Shown: one piece after another, positions 9,522-16,227 of the stretch
How the letters are laid out: each line of letters starts with the position of its first letter
Numbering within the stretch: position 1 is the first letter of the stretch
Source of the DNA: Duganella qianjiadongensis
GTDB lineage: Bacteria > Pseudomonadota > Gammaproteobacteria > Burkholderiales > Burkholderiaceae_D
Assembly (NCBI RefSeq): GCF_009857915.1
Contig: NZ_WWCM01000001.1
Span: 248,001 to 312,000, forward strand
Reading direction: 5' to 3'
DNA length: 64,000 nucleotides
The notes under the pieces: generated by a model
The model's input: the letters and a program-made list of their open reading frames with translations, nothing else
Told to the model about the DNA's origin: nothing
Database searches by the model: none
Made by a program: the position numbers and the translations under genes

Positions 9522-10475
9522 CTATTTCAGAGCGATGCGCGGATCTATCCACGAATAGAGGATGTCGGTGAGCATATTCACCAGCAGGATCGCGATCCCC
9601 ATAAACAGGGCGATACCCATGATGAGGGGATAGTCGCGGCTCTCGATGCCATCCAAAAACAGCATGCCCAGACCCGGCCAAGAAAACACCGTTTCCACAA
9701 ACACGGCACCGCCGATGAGCGCGCCGAAGTTGGCGCCAATAACCGTCACGATGGGCACCAGTGCATTGGGGAAGGCATGGCGCAGCGTGACAGCGCCTGC
9801 CGACAGGCCCTTGGCCCGCGCCGTGCGCACAAAGTCCTGATGCATCACTTCCAGCAGGCCGGCACGGGTATAGCGCATCAGGATGGCGATGAACTGCACC
9901 GACAGCACTGCCGCCGGCAGCGCGAGGTAACGCAGCGTCTGCAGCAGGCCTTTTTCAGCGGGCGCGGAATAGCCGCCAGTAGGGAACCAGCCCAGCTTCA
10001 ACGAAAACAGATACATGCCGAGGATGCCGAGCAGGAAGGCCGGCGTGGAAATGGCCAGATAGGCTGCCACCGATAGCGCGTGGTCGCTAGGGGTGTTGTA
10101 GCGGCGTGCAGAAAAAATGCCCAGCATAATGCCCAGCACCGAACCCACTGTCAGTCCGGCGCTGGCCAGCAGCAGTGTCGGCCCTACGCGGCTGGTGATT
10201 TCGTCCAGGACTAGGGCACCATCCTTGTAGCGATAGCCGAGATCGCCGCGCGCCACCTGCCCCACCCATTTGATGAAGCGTAGCGGCGCGCTCTGGTCCA
10301 GCCCCAGCTCATGGCGCAGCACTGCCTTCTGCTGCTCGGTCAGGGCCGTATTGGGTGGAACAAAGGCATCGACCGGATCCCCGGGGGCCAGGTTAATCAG
10401 CACAAACACCGTCACCAGTATGGCCAGCAAGGTGGGGATGTTGATCAGCAGACGATTGATTATGTATTTCAGCAT
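9522..10475 (-). CDS. ABC importer permease, OppB/DppB type
   Basis: A 317-aa inner-membrane permease. The N-terminus MLKYIINRLLINIPTL and the PGDPVDAF box after the first membrane segment match DppB/OppB, and the EAA loop DFVRTARAKGLSAG is present. I chose the ATG at 10475 because it aligns with family N-termini; an ATG at 10514 gives 13 more residues and neither has a strong ribosome site (GGA lies only three bases before 10475). Partner of the 8631-9488 permease. Confidence 0.83.
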   Translation of the reverse strand: MLKYIINRLLINIPTLLAILVTVFVLINLAPGDPVDAFVPPNTALTEQQKAVLRHELGLDQSAPLRFIKWVGQVARGDLGYRYKDGALVLDEITSRVGPTLLLASAGLTVGSVLGIMLGIFSARRYNTPSDHALSVAAYLAISTPAFLLGILGMYLFSLKLGWFPTGGYSAPAEKGLLQTLRYLALPAAVLSVQFIAILMRYTRAGLLEVMHQDFVRTARAKGLSAGAVTLRHAFPNALVPIVTVIGANFGALIGGAVFVETVFSWPGLGMLFLDGIESRDYPLIMGIALFMGIAILLVNMLTDILYSWIDPRIALK

Positions 10476-10578
10476 TTTCCATGCAGCCCGGCTTGCGCCG
10501 CGCTGCCTCATCATGGTGAGACTTGCTTCGAAGATGTGACCGCATCAGCAGGCAGCCGACAGGCTGCAACTGCCCCGC

Positions 10579-12135
10579 TTACCTGATCGACCAGCGTTCA
10601 GGGAAATCCTGATAACGCCCACCGCCCGGCGAAGGCGTCCAGATCACGTTCTGCACGTTCCTAGCGAAACCGCCGAAGCGCTCGCCTACCCACAACGGTA
10701 TCCATGGCAGCTGGGCGTTGGTGAGGCGGCACATCTGCTGATACAGCGCGGTGCGTCTGGCATCATCGGTTTCCTGCTGTGCCGCGCTGAACAGCTGGTC
10801 CAGCTCGGGCAGATTGACGCGCATGCGGTTCACGCCTCGGGGCGGCGCATAGGAAGACTGCATCAGCGGGATCAGCGTGCCGGGGTCGGGCCCGTTGCCG
10901 CCGCCCGCATACACCAGACTGAACTTGTTGGCATCGACCAGCGTGCCGAAAGTGGGGCCGTCGACAAAGCGCGGCCGGATGCTGATGCCCACTTGCGCCA
11001 GCATGGCCTGCAGCACCGTCACCACATCCTTGCTGGCCTGATCGTTGTAATAGGTCAGCATCTCCAGCGCTTCCGTCTGATGCCATCCTGCCGCCTTGAG
11101 CAAAGCTCTGGCTTTGCTGACGCTGGTTTCGTAGGGATTGATATCTGCCGGTACGTATTGCGGCAAGGTCAGCACGCAATTGCCCAGAATCGCCGTGTTG
11201 TTGTAGATACTGCGGATGATGGCTTTACGGTCGATAGCCAGCAGTATTGCCTGCCGTACGCGCACATCCTTGAAACGGGGATCGCTGTTGTTAAAACCGA
11301 TATAGTTGAGCACATGCGAAGGTCCGGCAATCACATCCACTGCGCGCGTGCTCTGGTTCTCTCTCACCTGATCCAGCGTCATGCTGCTGAACTGGATTTC
11401 CCCGGCCTGCAGGGCGATGCTGGCAGCGCTAGCGTCCTTGAAATAGCGGTTGACCAGCTTGGCCAGCATGGGCTTGCCACGGTAAAAATCAGGGTTGGCA
11501 GCGAGCTCGACGAATTGATCGGGCACGTAGCGGGTCCATTTGAATGGCCCCGTGCCGACCGGCGCCTTCCACCAGTTCGAACTGCGCAGCTCACCTGCCG
11601 GGATATGCGACAGCAAGTGGGACGGCAACATCATGATGCTAGTGAACGCGTCCGGTAGCGTCGCATCCATCTGTGCCAGTTCGATCAGCACGGTATGTGC
11701 ATCCAGTACACGGATAGCACTGACGTCCTTCAGCCGCGACGAGAACACGCTGGCCATGGCGGGATTTTTAACCAGCTCCAGCGTGAACTTGACGTCGGCC
11801 GCCGTGAAGGGTTTGCCATCGTGCCATTTCACGTCCTGACGCAAATGGAGGGTCAGGCTCTTGCCATCCTTGGCATATGCCCAGCTCTGCGCCAGATCGC
11901 CCCCGATCTTCTGCAGCCCGACATCGTAGAGCGCCAGCGTGCCGAAGTATTTGTTATAGAAGCTGAAGCCAGCCGGTGCCGTGAGCGGATTGAATTTCTG
12001 CGCATTGCCAGCGGAGCCGACATCAAAAGCGCCAGTCAATTTCTGCTCGCCAGCCGCAGCGCTCATAGCCAGCCCCAGCATCACCGTCAAGGCTGCCGAA
12101 CACAGGATAGAACTGGCGTTCTTCTTGATAACCAT
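10579..12135 (-). CDS. Family-5 periplasmic binding protein of the ABC importer
   Basis: A 518-aa secreted protein with signal peptide (LTVMLGLAMSAAAG), the SBP family 5 pattern QSWAYAKDGKSLTLHLRQ and VKWHDGKPFTAADVKFTLEL near residues 85-120, and the usual length for peptide/nickel/glycan binding proteins. GAGGAG precedes the start. It captures the importer substrate in the periplasm. In H. ducreyi a protein of this fold (SatA) binds sialic acid, so this is the expected sialate receptor; a peptide or glycopeptide ligand is the alternative. A hairpin lies directly upstream in the mRNA (12162-12180). Confidence 0.83.
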   Translation of the reverse strand: MVIKKNASSILCSAALTVMLGLAMSAAAGEQKLTGAFDVGSAGNAQKFNPLTAPAGFSFYNKYFGTLALYDVGLQKIGGDLAQSWAYAKDGKSLTLHLRQDVKWHDGKPFTAADVKFTLELVKNPAMASVFSSRLKDVSAIRVLDAHTVLIELAQMDATLPDAFTSIMMLPSHLLSHIPAGELRSSNWWKAPVGTGPFKWTRYVPDQFVELAANPDFYRGKPMLAKLVNRYFKDASAASIALQAGEIQFSSMTLDQVRENQSTRAVDVIAGPSHVLNYIGFNNSDPRFKDVRVRQAILLAIDRKAIIRSIYNNTAILGNCVLTLPQYVPADINPYETSVSKARALLKAAGWHQTEALEMLTYYNDQASKDVVTVLQAMLAQVGISIRPRFVDGPTFGTLVDANKFSLVYAGGGNGPDPGTLIPLMQSSYAPPRGVNRMRVNLPELDQLFSAAQQETDDARRTALYQQMCRLTNAQLPWIPLWVGERFGGFARNVQNVIWTPSPGGGRYQDFPERWSIR

Positions 12136-12161
12136 CGGTTCTCCTCGTTTTTCTCTTTTTT

Positions 12162-12180
12162 CAGGGCGAGCGCCGCCCTG
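12162..12180 (-). other. Intercistronic hairpin between regulator and binding-protein genes
   Basis: CAGGGCG and CGCCCTG form a seven-base stem around the loop AGCGC in the 95-bp gap before the binding-protein gene. There is no U-run after it on the minus strand, so it is more likely an mRNA processing or stabilising element than a terminator, as often found before highly expressed binding-protein genes. Function is inferred. Confidence 0.4.
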
Positions 12181-12230
12181 CGCTGCGCCCGGAAGAGCGC
12201 AGACGGGAAATCACACAGATGTCTTAGGGC

Positions 12231-12929
12231 TTAGATTTGTATGGCAGCCTGGGGATAGCGCTTGGCTATCGACTCGAAGTGCTTGGCATGGGCCCACATC
12301 AGGCCTGCCTTGTCTTTCTTCTCCAGCATTTCGACGATGGCCATGTGGTCACGCGCCGAGTTTTCCAGCTGCCACTGATCAACCGCCAGTTCGCCGGAGT
12401 TCTGCAGCAGGTTGTTGAATATCCGCCAGAACAGATCGATCAGCGAAAGCAGGAAATTGTTATCCATGCAGCGATACATCTCGGCATGGAAAGCCCGGTC
12501 TTCATCGAAGAAAGTCTGGTTTTCCTGTGCCTTGCTCAGCATGGCTTCCGCCAGCGCGCGCAGCTTCTCGATGTTCTCCGGCTGTATGGTTCTGACCACC
12601 GAGGGGATCGCGCCCAGTTCCAGATAGGTCCGCACGTAAAGTAGGTCCGTCACCTGGGCATCGTCGGCCACCATGGAGTAAGGCAGATTTTCCAGAATAG
12701 AATCGAACGAGAAAGCCTTGACGTAAATGCCTTCGCCATGCCGCGCTTCCAGTATGCCCAGCGACTCCAGCGACTTGACGCCCTCGCGTAGCGACGGACG
12801 GCTGATACCGAGATCGTCCGCCAGCAGGCCTTCGGGCGGCAAGCCGTCGCCCGGTTTCAGGCCCTGGCGCTCGATAAACTGCTTGATCTCCGTTTGTGCC
12901 AGACGATACGCCGGAATTTTTTTCGACAT
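12231..12929 (-). CDS. GntR-family regulator with FCD domain (NanR/FadR class)
   Basis: A 232-aa transcription factor. The N-terminal winged helix-turn-helix contains LADDLGISRPSLREGVKSLE (about residues 36-56) and GEGIYV; the C-terminal all-helical FCD domain has the metal-ligand pattern Asp (DEDRAFHAEMYR), His (RDHMAIVE) and His (HAKHFESI). FCD proteins bind small acids or sugar phosphates and repress nearby operons. As second gene of the sialic-acid operon it is probably the local repressor and autoregulated. The recurring TCAGATATCTGA palindromes are its likely operators. Confidence 0.85.
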   Translation of the reverse strand: MSKKIPAYRLAQTEIKQFIERQGLKPGDGLPPEGLLADDLGISRPSLREGVKSLESLGILEARHGEGIYVKAFSFDSILENLPYSMVADDAQVTDLLYVRTYLELGAIPSVVRTIQPENIEKLRALAEAMLSKAQENQTFFDEDRAFHAEMYRCMDNNFLLSLIDLFWRIFNNLLQNSGELAVDQWQLENSARDHMAIVEMLEKKDKAGLMWAHAKHFESIAKRYPQAAIQI

Positions 12930-12941
12930 GATGATGCTTTC

Positions 12942-14105
12942 CTATTTCAAATTACCACTACTAATTGTTATACCGCTGCCATCCCGATACGATAGCAGCC
13001 AGGTCGCCAGACAGGGCTGTCCGTTTTGCGTATCGCCCCCCACCAGCAACAGCCCCTGCTCGATTTCAAAAGCCAGTCCGTTTGCGCGGCCTTGCGGCAA
13101 GCGCCCCGCCAGTTCCCATTTGCCCTTACTCAGTACATAGATCTCATCGCGCCACAGCTTGCTTAAACCCTGATGCGCATACAGCTTGCCCGACGCATAG
13201 TTGTGGCGCGCGCCGACGAAATTACTACCACCCGCGAGCAGCTTCACGCTGCCGCACTTGCCCGCAAACGCCGCTGCAACGCCCTCCTGCGCCTGCTCCA
13301 GCGCGGGCAGCTCCTGTGCCGCATGCCAGTGCAACTGGCCGTCTTCCACCGACACATGGCGGACACCGGCAGTACGCAAGCCGGGTTTGACTTCACCACT
13401 GGCCAGCCAGATCTCCGCTCCGTCAGCGATGATGCCGCTGCCGCAATTGGGCGCATAGGCGACTTTACCCAGATCGTGCCAGCTATGATCGTCCGTGTCG
13501 AATCGCCACACATGGTCATTCCAGCCGAAATCCTCCGCTTTGCGGTCCATAAACGCATGCAATATCTCGGCTTGCTGCTCCGCGCACGCAGCTTCGCAGT
13601 CACGGAATAGCGTATCGAACTGCTGCTTGTTGTAGCCTCCGAAAATATAGATGGAAGTGCCCACCGTGGCAGCAGCAGCCCCCAACATGCCTACCGGCAA
13701 CCGACTATCCAGTTCGTACCAGCCATCGGTCTGCGGATCATAGCAAGCAATGCTGTCGAACTGATGCAGACTGTGTTGTTCCATCAGACGGCCACTGCCG
13801 CCAAATACATAGATTTTGCCATTAGCGGCGGCGGCCACGGCACCATTACGTGCAGAAAAGGGAAACAAAGCACGAATCTGCCACGCTTTGACGGTGGCGC
13901 GCAGATCTAGCGCGAACCATCCGCGACCGGCCGAGCCTAAGCCCGCAAACAGCATATGACCTATGCGCACGCCCACCGCCTCTTTCAGCACCAGCGGAAA
14001 ATCCGGCCACGCAAAATCGCGCGGCGGACTGCCATTTTCAAGCGATGTGTGATCCAGTATATCCACCAGCAACCCAGAAGAAAGTAACGACCATGACCCA
14101 GACAA
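12942..14105 (-). CDS. NanM-like kelch-repeat protein, no clear signal peptide
   Basis: A 387-aa second NanM paralogue and first gene of the operon. Kelch repeats include IYVFGGSGR, IYIFGGYNK, IWLASGEVKPGLRT and VKLLAGGSN; YAHQGLSKLW matches the other paralogue. Unlike the 1806-2954 protein it has no obvious secretion signal, so it may act in the cytoplasm. The frame has no ATG near its beginning: the start would be TTG at 14105 or GTG at 14066. An ATG in another frame (14093) reads MVVTFFWVAGGYTG and then stops, which looks like the start of a signal peptide; a frameshift that uncoupled it is possible. Start confidence is low. Confidence 0.75.
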   Translation of the reverse strand: MSGSWSLLSSGLLVDILDHTSLENGSPPRDFAWPDFPLVLKEAVGVRIGHMLFAGLGSAGRGWFALDLRATVKAWQIRALFPFSARNGAVAAAANGKIYVFGGSGRLMEQHSLHQFDSIACYDPQTDGWYELDSRLPVGMLGAAAATVGTSIYIFGGYNKQQFDTLFRDCEAACAEQQAEILHAFMDRKAEDFGWNDHVWRFDTDDHSWHDLGKVAYAPNCGSGIIADGAEIWLASGEVKPGLRTAGVRHVSVEDGQLHWHAAQELPALEQAQEGVAAAFAGKCGSVKLLAGGSNFVGARHNYASGKLYAHQGLSKLWRDEIYVLSKGKWELAGRLPQGRANGLAFEIEQGLLLVGGDTQNGQPCLATWLLSYRDGSGITISSGNLK

Positions 14106-14442
14106 CTTGCGAGAATGTCACACTGCAATGACTAGATCGTAGCATTGCAGATGTCAGATGTCAAATATCTTACCATGATTATTTATTGGGCATTTACGCT
14201 TGCAGCAGGGCCTAACGAGACGGGGGCGGACTTTCTGGCTGTCAAAGCAGGCCTGGACCCGAGCCTGACGCGGACCATGCATCGACATCGGCCTCGCCGG
14301 CACGCAGAATACAAAGGTAGATGCCAGCGAGCGCGATTTTTCACTCTGCCTCGATGTCACGAACAGGAATCAACAGTGCGCTTTGACTGTTATCGTGCTC
14401 ATTCCCCTACAATAAAAGCTCACTCAATTGAAAGGAAGAACA
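14106..14442. promoter_or_regulatory. Divergent intergenic region, sialic-acid operon / EamA gene
   Basis: The left half carries the operon promoter and operator described at 14136-14172. The right half (14200-14442) holds a spurious short reading frame and leads into the ribosome site AAGGAAG of the gene at 14443. I see no RNA gene here. Confidence 0.5.
14136..14172 (-). promoter_or_regulatory. Sigma-70 promoter and operator of the sialic-acid operon
   Basis: On the minus strand a perfect -35 TTGACA (14159-14164) and TACGAT (14136-14141) are 17 bp apart, giving a start near 14129. The -35 is embedded in the operator-like sequence TAAGATATTTGACATC (14157-14172), and a GATGTCAGAT copy is next to it at 14149-14159. 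A repressor here would occlude RNA polymerase. Confidence 0.65.
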
Positions 14443-14877
14443 ATGGTCCATTCTTCGGCATGGCTGTATTGGGCGCTGCTGTCTGCCGTCTTTGCGGCGC
14501 TGACGGCCATCTTCGCCAAGTTAGGCGTGCAGAATATTGATTCCGACCTGGCCACCCTGATCCGCACAGCAATTGTCATCGTTGTTCTGTCGGCCTTTAT
14601 TACCTACGCCGGAAAATGGAGCAATCCGCTCAAGCTGCCACTCAGGACCTGGCTGTTTCTCGGCCTGTCGGGTCTGGCGACCGGCGCTTCGTGGGTGTGC
14701 TACTTCCGCGCGCTTAAGATGGGCGCCGCTTCGCAGGTGGCGCCAGTGGACAAACTCAGCCTGGTACTGGTGGCGATCTTCGCCTTCACCTTTCTGGGCG
14801 AACGCCTTTCATTGCGGGAATGGTGCGGCATCCTGATGATTTCCGGCGGCGTGCTGCTGTTTGCATTCAAGCGCTGA
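14443..14877 (+). CDS. EamA/DMT-family half-size transporter
   Basis: A 144-aa membrane protein with about five hydrophobic segments, equal to one EamA repeat. FAALTAIFAKLGVQNIDSDLATLIRT near the N-terminus and a C-terminal VAIFAFTFLGERLS are typical of the single-domain DMT exporters. Such proteins work as dimers and move small metabolites; the substrate cannot be told. AAGGAAGAACA precedes the ATG. Confidence 0.8.
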   Translation: MVHSSAWLYWALLSAVFAALTAIFAKLGVQNIDSDLATLIRTAIVIVVLSAFITYAGKWSNPLKLPLRTWLFLGLSGLATGASWVCYFRALKMGAASQVAPVDKLSLVLVAIFAFTFLGERLSLREWCGILMISGGVLLFAFKR

Positions 14878-14925
14878 CTTCTGCCTTTTTAATATAAACA
14901 ATATATCTCAATCGAAGGAGACAGG

Positions 14926-15276
14926 ATGACCTGGTTAATTACCAAATATCTGGCGACTTCCGCCGTTGTCGTGCTGGTGTCGGAGCTCGCCAAGCGTAGC
15001 GACCGGCTGGGAGGATTCATCGCAGCGCTGCCGCTGGTAACCCTACTGGCGCTGATCTGGCTACAGCTAGAAGGCCAGAGCCAGCAGAAGATCGCCAATC
15101 ATGCGTGGTACACCTTCTGGTATGTAGTGCCCACCCTACCCATGTTTCTGGCTTTTCCCTCCCTGCTCGCGCGGCTGGGTTTCTGGTGGGCGCTGGCAAG
15201 CTGCGTCCTGATTACACTGCTGTCGTTTGGCCTGTTCGCGCTGCTGGTACGGCGTCTGGGTATCGAACTGCTATAG
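14926..15276 (+). CDS. DUF3147 family small membrane protein
   Basis: A 116-aa protein with four hydrophobic segments and the recognisable DUF3147 pattern: VLVSELAKRSDRLGGFIAAL, then LLALIWL and a C-terminal helix. Function unknown. GAAGGAGACAGG gives a strong ribosome site. It follows the EamA gene by 48 bp in the same direction and may be cotranscribed. Confidence 0.8.
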   Translation: MTWLITKYLATSAVVVLVSELAKRSDRLGGFIAALPLVTLLALIWLQLEGQSQQKIANHAWYTFWYVVPTLPMFLAFPSLLARLGFWWALASCVLITLLSFGLFALLVRRLGIELL

Positions 15277-15289
15277 AAGTCGCGGATAT

Positions 15290-15313
15290 CGGTCCGCCCC
15301 TGCAGGCGGACCG
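15290..15313. terminator. Putative bidirectional terminator
   Basis: CGGTCCGCC and GGCGGACCG form a nine-base stem with loop CCTGCA between the convergent DUF3147 and UPF0016 genes. The following U-rich tract is weak on both strands, so termination efficiency is uncertain. Confidence 0.5.
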
Positions 15314-15341
15314 TCATAGCAGACAGGCACAGACCTTAGAC

Positions 15342-15920
15342 TTAAAGCCCCAGTCCCGAACCGGCGCCCAGCAGGGTTGCGACGCCAAGGCAGGCAAAGA
15401 CTGCCGCAGCTATCGAGTGAACCAGCCGCATCGGGATGCGCGAGGATAGCTTATCCCCGACGAACACGGCAGGAACATCGGCGATCAGCATGCCTAGCGT
15501 GGTTCCCGCCACCACCATCAGCGGAGCAGCATAATGGGCCGCCAGAGCAACGGTGGCGATCTGCGTCTTGTCGCCCATCTCGGCAAGGAAAAACGTTACC
15601 AGTGTCGCGCCGAACACGCCCAGCTTGCTTGCAATGCGGGTTTCTTCATCTTCGATCTTATCTGGAATCAGTGTCCAGACGGCCATCGCGATAAAGGAAA
15701 TGCCCAGTATCCAGCGCAGCATATCCGGACTGAGCAAAGCGGTAATCCAGGCGCCGAGTGCGCCAGCCAAGCCGTGGTTGACGATGGTTGCTGCCAGAAT
15801 GCCGCAGATGATGGGCAGCGGTTTTTTGAAGCGGGCAGCGAGGATAAATGCCAGCAGTTGCGTCTTATCGCCGATTTCGGCAAGGGCAACAACTCCGGTT
15901 GAGACAAGTAGAGATTCCAT
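15342..15920 (-). CDS. TMEM165/GDT1 (UPF0016) family manganese exporter
   Basis: A 192-aa membrane protein with two homologous halves, each with the signature E-x-G-D-K-T: ALAEIGDKTQLLAF near the N-terminus and FLAEMGDKTQIATV in the middle. Six hydrophobic segments are seen. Family members export Mn(II) (MneA-like) or exchange Ca/Mn for protons. The ATG at 15920 follows GGGAATACTT and is preferred over an upstream in-frame start at 15956, which would lie inside the riboswitch leader. A yybP-ykoY manganese riboswitch precedes it, which strongly supports the Mn role. Confidence 0.88.
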   Translation of the reverse strand: MESLLVSTGVVALAEIGDKTQLLAFILAARFKKPLPIICGILAATIVNHGLAGALGAWITALLSPDMLRWILGISFIAMAVWTLIPDKIEDEETRIASKLGVFGATLVTFFLAEMGDKTQIATVALAAHYAAPLMVVAGTTLGMLIADVPAVFVGDKLSSRIPMRLVHSIAAAVFACLGVATLLGAGSGLGL

Positions 15921-15964
15921 AAGTATTCCCAGGCCGGACACATGACGATTGACCACGACGCATC

Positions 15965-16095
15965 CCCGGCCTAATCGGAGGCGTAGTGGTCAAAGGTCTT
16001 GCCAAGCTCGGGAACCGCATACGCCATGGCCTGCTGGCCAAGTATGTTGACGTACACCTCTTCAGGTTGAAGAGAGGCTACTCCCCAATGACAGC
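15965..16095 (-). promoter_or_regulatory. yybP-ykoY manganese riboswitch
   Basis: The leader of the UPF0016 gene, read on the minus strand, contains the conserved GGGGAGTAGC (16077-16086), the loop segment GTCAACATACTTGGCC (about 16037-16052), GCAAGACCTTTGACC (about 15988-16003) and the closing strand CTACGCCTCC (15977-15986), which pairs with GGGGAGTAG to form P1. These are the core elements of yybP-ykoY. The family senses Mn(II) and turns on export genes when the metal is in excess. Confidence 0.88.
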
Positions 16096-16170
16096 GAGAT
16101 TCTATCATCTATCGGCAGCAGCTGCCACAGCGGCGGCAGTCTTGCCACATCCAGCCTCGGCCTTGCCCGA

Positions 16171-16206
16171 AAAAAACCCCCGCATGCAGCACATGCGGGG
16201 GTTTTT
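16171..16206. terminator. Rho-independent terminator of the 16228-18981 receptor gene
   Basis: AAAAACCCCCGCATG and its complement form a long stem around loop CAGCA (16187-16191), with T-runs on both strands. It lies 22 bp past the receptor stop and would work in both directions. Confidence 0.88.
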
Positions 16207-16227
16207 AGTTACCGCTCGACGAAACGA

